DNA of 19,818 nt from Clostridia bacterium (GTDB lineage Bacteria > Bacillota > Clostridia > Oscillospirales > Acutalibacteraceae). The notes below the pieces were generated by a model that was given only the letters and a program-made list of their open reading frames with translations, ran no database searches and had not been told where the DNA came from. The DNA lies in NCBI GenBank assembly GCA_017519685.1, contig JAFWRV010000389.1:1-19818 (forward strand), written 5' to 3'. This document shows positions 15,537 through 19,818 of the stretch, piece by piece (within the stretch, counting starts at the first letter, position 1; the number at the start of each line of letters is the position of its first letter). The position numbers were made by a program, and so were the translations under genes.

Positions 15537-17123
15537 ATGATAAAGTGTCCGAAATGCGGCGCGGGAATGTATTTTGATATAAAGCTTCAGATGCTTAAAT
15601 GCAGGTCCTGCGGCAGCAGGATATCCGTTTCGGATTACAAAACGGATATCAACGCCGAGGAGCATATATTCGAAACTCCCGTATATATCTGCAAATCCTG
15701 CGGGGCGCAGCTGAAGGCGCCCGATGAACAGGCGACGGCATTCTGCCCTTACTGCGGCAATCAGTCAATGATACCCTCGAAACTTAAATCATTTTACACC
15801 AACAGAATAATCCCGTTTAAAAAGACAAAAGAGGATATTGAGAAAAACTTTGCCAATTACACGAAGAAAAAGCTGTTTGTGCCCGATGATTATAAGCCCG
15901 TCGGCGGCGAGAACGAATTCAGGGGAGTGTATATTCCCTATTATAATTATAAAGTCAATTATAAACCCGGCACGGTGACTGTTGACGGAAGCAAGGATTA
16001 CGATGAGGGAAACCGTCACCATCACATGATTTTTTTAAATGAGGTAACGACTGACGGCGGCACGAGCGAAGACATCGTCAGGGACGCTTCAAAGGCGTTT
16101 GACGACAGTCTTGCCAAAGCGATAGCGCCTTATTCCCATGACGAGAGCGTTTCCTTCAGAGAGGGTTATCTGGGCGATTTTTATGCCGATATTCCGACCG
16201 TCAACCCTGAGATTTACAATACCGAAGTGGTTGAAGAAGCGGTTGACGAAATAAAAATCGGCATTGAAAAAGCGTGCAATTATGAGGGAATGAAGTTTGA
16301 GTTCAAGGATGAAATTCTCGCTTCCCGCGTTGAAAAAAGCGGCGTGAGGGCAGACCTTTATCCCGTTTGGTTCCTTACTCATAAAGCGCCCGGCGGCAGA
16401 GTCGCCTACGCCGTTGCCAACGGCCAGACCGGTAAAATGGCGATGGACCTGCCCGTCAGCAGGCATAAATTCTTCATTGCCGTTTCGCTGATTACGGTTG
16501 TTCTTTTTGTTTTGCTTTCACTCGTTTTCGGCTATATGACACCCTCCACCCTTACCGGTGTATGCGCTCTGACGGAGTCGTTTTCACTGATTGCGCTGTG
16601 CGCCGCGGTCGGCAGGGTTTTCAAAAGGGAGAGAAACGCCGTTTCCGCTGAAAAAGCGCCGGAGGATGACCTGACAGGCAAGGCAAAGAAAAAGGTAAAG
16701 GAGAAATTCGGCTCGAGGGCGGCTGCGGGAAGCACGATCTTCACCGCGGGAATTATCTCAATTTACGCTTTCAAAATAATACACGCGACCGGAATCATTG
16801 CAAACGCCGCTGTTCTCATTTCGCTGATTGCCCTGATAATCGCCGCGTTTTCCTGCGTTTATCTCACGGGTAAGGGCAGGGCGTATTCCGGCTTTTCAAA
16901 ATACAGCGTCAACGCCTTTGTTTCGGCGGCGGTGATTATCGGCTGTATCGTGCTTATGATTATCAAACCTTTTCAGGACTGGATATATATTACGGCGTCG
17001 CTGATTACGCAGGCGCTTGTGACAGCGAACTGTCTGACGGTTATTTCCCTGTTTGACAGAGTCTGCACACACGCCGCCCCCGGTTTTTATTCAAGAGAGG
17101 GGGCGTCGAAGGATGAGAATTAA
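15537..17123 (+). CDS. Double zinc-ribbon polytopic membrane protein
   Basis: The 528-residue product opens with two zinc ribbons in the cytoplasm. The first uses C4, C7, C22 and C25 (CPKCG...CRSCG). The second uses C52, C55, C70 and C73 (CKSCG...CPYCG). A soluble domain of about 220 residues follows, with IPFKKTKEDIEKNF, the aromatic patch FRGVYIPYYNYKVNY, and VANGQTGKMAMDLP just before the membrane. This layout is the one found in many Firmicutes proteins annotated only as zinc-ribbon or TFIIB-type zinc-ribbon proteins. The C-terminal half holds about six transmembrane helices from residue 312 onwards, interrupted by a basic loop (about 360-395). ATG 15537 follows AAGGGGG at 15519-15525. 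The following TPM-domain gene overlaps its end by 11 bp. The pairing with a TPM protein recurs in this phylum as I remember it; function is unknown, possibly membrane quality control. Confidence 0.87.
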   Translation: MIKCPKCGAGMYFDIKLQMLKCRSCGSRISVSDYKTDINAEEHIFETPVYICKSCGAQLKAPDEQATAFCPYCGNQSMIPSKLKSFYTNRIIPFKKTKEDIEKNFANYTKKKLFVPDDYKPVGGENEFRGVYIPYYNYKVNYKPGTVTVDGSKDYDEGNRHHHMIFLNEVTTDGGTSEDIVRDASKAFDDSLAKAIAPYSHDESVSFREGYLGDFYADIPTVNPEIYNTEVVEEAVDEIKIGIEKACNYEGMKFEFKDEILASRVEKSGVRADLYPVWFLTHKAPGGRVAYAVANGQTGKMAMDLPVSRHKFFIAVSLITVVLFVLLSLVFGYMTPSTLTGVCALTESFSLIALCAAVGRVFKRERNAVSAEKAPEDDLTGKAKKKVKEKFGSRAAAGSTIFTAGIISIYAFKIIHATGIIANAAVLISLIALIIAAFSCVYLTGKGRAYSGFSKYSVNAFVSAAVIIGCIVLMIIKPFQDWIYITASLITQALVTANCLTVISLFDRVCTHAAPGFYSREGASKDEN

Positions 17124-17862
17124 AAGACTTATACCCGCTCTTATCCTGACTACCGCTCTGCTTTGCTCAGCGTTCGCGGTGACTGCTTACGCCGCAGAAC
17201 CTTACCGGGTTGTGATTGACGATATGGCGGACCTTTTCTCACCGGAGCAGGAAAAGCTGCTTGAAAAAGAGTTGTCGGGAGTTCTGCCCTACGGCAACGC
17301 GGCTGTGGTGACGAGATCGGTTCACAGCTATGAGAGCACCGCTTCAATGGCGGAAAATATGTATTCGTGGTATTTCGGCGGAGATTCGGGAACGGTTTTC
17401 GCAATAGATATGCAGTTTCGCAATATCTATATCTATACAGGCGGAGACATTTACAGGATAATCAATAAAGCGAGGGCAAACGAAATCACCGACAACACCT
17501 ATACTCTTGCCTCGCGGGGCGAATACTATGCCTGCGCGAGCAAAACTTTCGGGCAGATAACCTCTCTGCTTGAGGGCGGCAGGATTTTCACGCCGATGAA
17601 GTATGTAACCTATCTTATGATTTCCTTCGGACTCGCGATGATGATATGCATTATCATTGTTCTGGCGCAGAGAACTCTGCCGAAACTTCTTAAAGACAAG
17701 GAAGGCCATGACATTGACGGAATAAAGACCGACCTTCCGCTGACCGTCAGGGTTAAATTTATAACCGACAAGGTCACAACGAGATCCTCGGGAGGAGGAC
17801 GCGCCGGCGGAGGCGGAGGCGGCGGAGGCGGCCACGGAGGCGGCGGAGGTCACGGATTTTAA
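17113..17862 (+). CDS. TPM-domain (YgcG-like) exported membrane protein with glycine-rich tail
   Basis: The 249-residue product starts with a signal peptide (MRIKRLIPAL, then VTAYAA with cleavage near A28). A TPM domain follows (about residues 30-160), opening with VVIDDMADLFSPEQEKLLEK as in TPM phosphatase and YgcG-like proteins. A transmembrane helix lies at about 164-186, and a cytoplasmic basic segment ends in a Gly/His tail (SSGGGRAGGGGG...HGGGGGHGF). That orientation places the TPM domain outside the cell. Bacterial TPM proteins have been linked to membrane-protein turnover and photosystem repair in plants; the role here is unknown. The start at 17113 is chosen for the GAGAGGGGG site at 17095-17103 and the signal peptide. 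An upstream in-frame ATG at 17053 would add 20 non-signal residues. It overlaps the preceding gene by 11 bp, so the two are translationally coupled. Confidence 0.9.
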   Translation: MRIKRLIPALILTTALLCSAFAVTAYAAEPYRVVIDDMADLFSPEQEKLLEKELSGVLPYGNAAVVTRSVHSYESTASMAENMYSWYFGGDSGTVFAIDMQFRNIYIYTGGDIYRIINKARANEITDNTYTLASRGEYYACASKTFGQITSLLEGGRIFTPMKYVTYLMISFGLAMMICIIIVLAQRTLPKLLKDKEGHDIDGIKTDLPLTVRVKFITDKVTTRSSGGGRAGGGGGGGGGHGGGGGHGF

Positions 17863-17906
17863 ACAGGGCGCTTCAATCAGAAAAATTTCAGAAGGGGTGC
17901 ATTGAT

Positions 17907-17951
17907 GTGAAGTTACGCTTCAGCCAAGTGTATTGTGTGTATGTATTATGA
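17907..17951 (+). pseudogene. Out-of-frame start of a signal peptide upstream of the DUF4838 gene
   Basis: A good ribosome-binding site (AGAAGGGG, 17890-17897) stands 9 bp before GTG 17907. That frame reads M-KLRFSQVYCVYVL and stops at TGA 17949-17951. It looks like the positive n-region and start of the hydrophobic core of a signal peptide. The continuation (CIMISALSLGTLAGS) is in the DUF4838 frame instead. Removing one TG from TGTGTG (17934-17939) would join them into one normal signal peptide. An ATG at 17905 is followed at once by TGA and cannot be the start. Confidence 0.6.
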
Positions 17952-19693
17952 TTTCTGCATTATCTTTGGGAACACTCGCGGGCAGTGATATTATAATCGG
18001 CGCGGATTACCGTGTTGTCTTTTCATCGCCGGAGCTTCAGCCCGCAGCCGGGAAACTCGCGGACTATATAAGCAAAGTGACCGGAAACAGACTCTCCGTT
18101 TCCGGTGATACGGACCCGGAAAAAGCGGTAATTCTTCAGACAGACGGCGGAAAAATACCAAACGGTTTTAATATCGCCGCAAAGGGAAATTCCGTTTTCA
18201 TCACCGGCTCGTCTTTGAGTCAGACTGTCAGGGGAGTCTATGCCTTCCTTGAGAAATTCTGCGGGATAAACTGCTTCACGTCTGAAATAACGGTTTATTC
18301 GCTTGATGAAATCCGCATTCCGTCCGATACCGATTACAGCTACGCTCCTTATTTTGAATATACCGATACCGACTGGCTGAGCCCGAAGAATACGGAATAT
18401 TCGCTGTTTAACGGGCTTAACGGTTCCCAGTACAGAAAGATTCCGGCTGAATACGGCGGTACGGTCAGCTATATTTCCGGCTTCGGCCATACCCTTACAA
18501 ATCAATTCTGCTCAAAGGATAAATATTTTGAAAGCCATCCCGAGTATTTCTCCCTGAATATGGGGCGGAGAAAGGCAAATCAGCTTTGCCTTTCAAATCC
18601 CGATGTGCTTGAAATTGTGACTGAGGAAGTATTTGAACTGCTTCGCAAAAAGCATAATCCCGAAGCCGACCTTCAGATTGTTTCGCTGACTCAGAATGAC
18701 AATATCTTTTTCTGCCGCTGCGCGAAATGCAGGGCGATTGATAAAAAATACGGTTCTCACGCGGGAACGATGCTTGAGTTTGTCAACGCGATCGCGAGAA
18801 AAGTCAAAGAAGCGGGTTATGACAATGTTGTTCTTGACACATTCGCTTACCGTTATACCCGCGCCGTTCCTCACGGAATAGCGCCCGAGGACAATGTCTG
18901 CGTGCGGCTCTGCTCGATAGAGTGCTGTTTCTCACATACGCTTGACGATCCGTCGTGCAAGACGAATGTTTCGTTTATGAAAGACCTTCAGGGCTGGTCC
19001 GAAATCTGTAAGCGCCTTTACATCTGGGATTACTGCACCAATTACAGCAATTTCACCGGCATCTTTCCCGATTTCGGAACCCTTCAGAAGAATATGCAGA
19101 TTTTTTACGAGCATAATGTGAAGGGTGTTTATGAGGAAGGCAATTATACCATGAACACCTGCGACACCGAGTTCGGAGAACTCAGGGCATATCTCATCTC
19201 AAAGCTTTATCAGAATCCCTACCGTGACCTGAAGGCGGACCGCGACGCTTTTCTCGCCGCCTACTACGGCGCGGGCGGGGAATATGTGGGAGAATTTCTC
19301 GATATCATAACAGAAAACGCCCCGAAGAAGCACCTCGGAATATATCAGCCGATGACCTCGACTCTTTCACTTTCGTCAAAGCAGATTGCGGAATGCGACA
19401 GTTTATGGGAAAAAGCGGAGGAGGCGGCGGAAGCGGAGGCGAAAATCAATGTGCGCAATTCCGCTCTGAGCTGGAGATACTGGAAGATGAAAAACAGGGC
19501 GTCTGAGTTTTCCGACTCTGCGAAATATGAGGAAAACAAAGCGAAACTGACTGACGACATAAACGCGACCGGCATAGAAAAATGGTATGAATCAACGGCG
19601 ATGACCGCCTTTTTCACATCGGTGTATCAGATGCTTTTCTTCTCGCTTTATCCTGTTATCAATTCCATTGTCAATCTGATTTACAGGGTTTAG
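17948..19693 (+). CDS. DUF4838-domain exported protein, glycosidase-like; N terminus probably frameshifted
   Basis: About 581 residues if ATG 17948 is used; the frame is open back to 17906 but has no ribosome-binding site of its own. The N-terminal part (DIIIGADYRVVF...AGKLADYISKVTG...VFITGSSLSQTVRGVYAFLE) resembles the small alpha/beta domain before GH67 and GH20 barrels. The rest fits DUF4838 (PF16126): HPEYFSLN, LCLSNPDV, QNDNIFFCRCAKCRAID (C256, C258, C261), FAYRYTR, VRLCSIECCFSH, LYIWDYCTNYSNF, and GVYEEGNYTMN. DUF4838 is a barrel-type family thought to act on carbohydrates, usually outside the cell; substrate is unknown. The C terminus is strongly hydrophobic (FFSLYPVINSIVNLIYRV). The gene follows the TPM gene by about 45 bp without a terminator. 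The signal peptide is split between two frames, so this copy may be inactive, phase-off or mis-sequenced. Confidence 0.85.
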   Translation: MISALSLGTLAGSDIIIGADYRVVFSSPELQPAAGKLADYISKVTGNRLSVSGDTDPEKAVILQTDGGKIPNGFNIAAKGNSVFITGSSLSQTVRGVYAFLEKFCGINCFTSEITVYSLDEIRIPSDTDYSYAPYFEYTDTDWLSPKNTEYSLFNGLNGSQYRKIPAEYGGTVSYISGFGHTLTNQFCSKDKYFESHPEYFSLNMGRRKANQLCLSNPDVLEIVTEEVFELLRKKHNPEADLQIVSLTQNDNIFFCRCAKCRAIDKKYGSHAGTMLEFVNAIARKVKEAGYDNVVLDTFAYRYTRAVPHGIAPEDNVCVRLCSIECCFSHTLDDPSCKTNVSFMKDLQGWSEICKRLYIWDYCTNYSNFTGIFPDFGTLQKNMQIFYEHNVKGVYEEGNYTMNTCDTEFGELRAYLISKLYQNPYRDLKADRDAFLAAYYGAGGEYVGEFLDIITENAPKKHLGIYQPMTSTLSLSSKQIAECDSLWEKAEEAAEAEAKINVRNSALSWRYWKMKNRASEFSDSAKYEENKAKLTDDINATGIEKWYESTAMTAFFTSVYQMLFFSLYPVINSIVNLIYRV

Positions 19694-19713
19694 GACATAG
19701 GTAAACCTTTTTG

Positions 19714-19741
19714 TAATGAATAATGACTTAATGAATAATGA
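19714..19741. repeat. Tandem 13-bp direct repeat
   Basis: TAATGAATAATGA occurs at 19714-19726 and again at 19729-19741, a period of 15 bp. It starts a repeat-rich intergenic stretch that runs to the window end. It may be the edge of a dispersed intergenic element, which cannot be confirmed from one copy. Confidence 0.7.
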
Positions 19742-19753
19742 ATAATTGCGGTT

Positions 19754-19800
19754 GCCGACTCTGTCGGCGATTGTATAATCGCCACACCCGCCCTTCGGGC
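19754..19800. repeat. Cluster of overlapping palindromes
   Basis: GCCGAC-TCT-GTCGGC (19754-19768) overlaps GGCGATT-GTAT-AATCGCC (19766-19783), so the two hairpins are mutually exclusive. GCCC-TTC-GGGC (19790-19800) comes next. There is no T-tract after the first two, which argues against a simple terminator. With the direct repeats just upstream, this resembles a small dispersed intergenic repeat or MITE-like unit. No coding sequence is seen from 19694 to 19818. Confidence 0.65.
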
Positions 19801-19818
19801 TTTGCCCCTCGGAAAGCA

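Noticed and set aside
17785..17860. GGC/GGA-rich run as a nucleotide repeat element
   Set aside because: It encodes the glycine-rich tail that is usual in TPM/YgcG-like proteins, so it is explained by the coding sequence.
1..19818. CRISPR array, tRNA, rRNA, riboswitch or integrase
   Set aside because: No regularly spaced repeats, no cloverleaf-like gene, no conserved riboswitch core and no recombinase motif were seen on either strand by eye.

Overview
The window looks like chromosome of a Gram-positive, low-to-mid-GC anaerobe of the class Clostridia, probably a gut Oscillospirales/Ruminococcaceae-type bacterium. The reasons are the 2[4Fe-4S] clostridial ferredoxin, a clostridial-type pyruvate phosphate dikinase, strong GGAGG ribosome-binding sites, sigma-A promoters with extended -10 elements, and many Sec-exported proteins of unknown function. 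This placement is inference from gene content; no rRNA or tRNA gene is visible. No CRISPR array, transposase or integrase was seen.

Layout. Bases 1-1875 carry the 3' half of glycerol kinase, followed with no gap by malic enzyme and a perfect terminator. Bases 1939-6625 hold a secretome block: a promoter, a 1123-residue exported protein with a Flg_new (Listeria-Bacteroides) repeat, a 56-residue ferredoxin, a hairpin, then a separately promoted exported protein with a zinc-ribbon-like cysteine cluster. Bases 6639-8288 hold a maltose/galactoside-type O-acetyltransferase convergent with a zinc-ribbon membrane protein, with a shared bidirectional terminator between them. Bases 8443-11218 hold pyruvate phosphate dikinase with a near-consensus promoter and its own terminator.

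Bases 11271-15443 form a compact, visibly AT-rich restriction-modification cassette with its own promoter and terminator. It contains a Sau3AI-like (MutH-fold) endonuclease and two tandem, homologous cytosine-C5 methyltransferases, the second starting inside the stop codon of the first. This is the clearest accessory element here, and it looks horizontally acquired.

Bases 15481-19693 form one apparent operon: a double zinc-ribbon membrane protein, an overlapping TPM-domain protein with a glycine-rich tail, and a DUF4838 putative glycosidase-like exported protein. The signal peptide of the last appears to be broken by a frameshift at a short TG repeat. The window ends in a repeat-rich intergenic segment of direct repeats and nested palindromes.

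Glycerol kinase, malic enzyme and pyruvate phosphate dikinase all feed the PEP/pyruvate/malate node. The exported proteins suggest contact with polysaccharides or the cell envelope. Three of them end in a similar hydrophobic or amphipathic C-terminal helix, which may be a shared retention signal. The Sau3AI-like system with paired methyltransferases is the most unusual organised unit, but its family is known; I did not find convincing evidence for a wholly new system.
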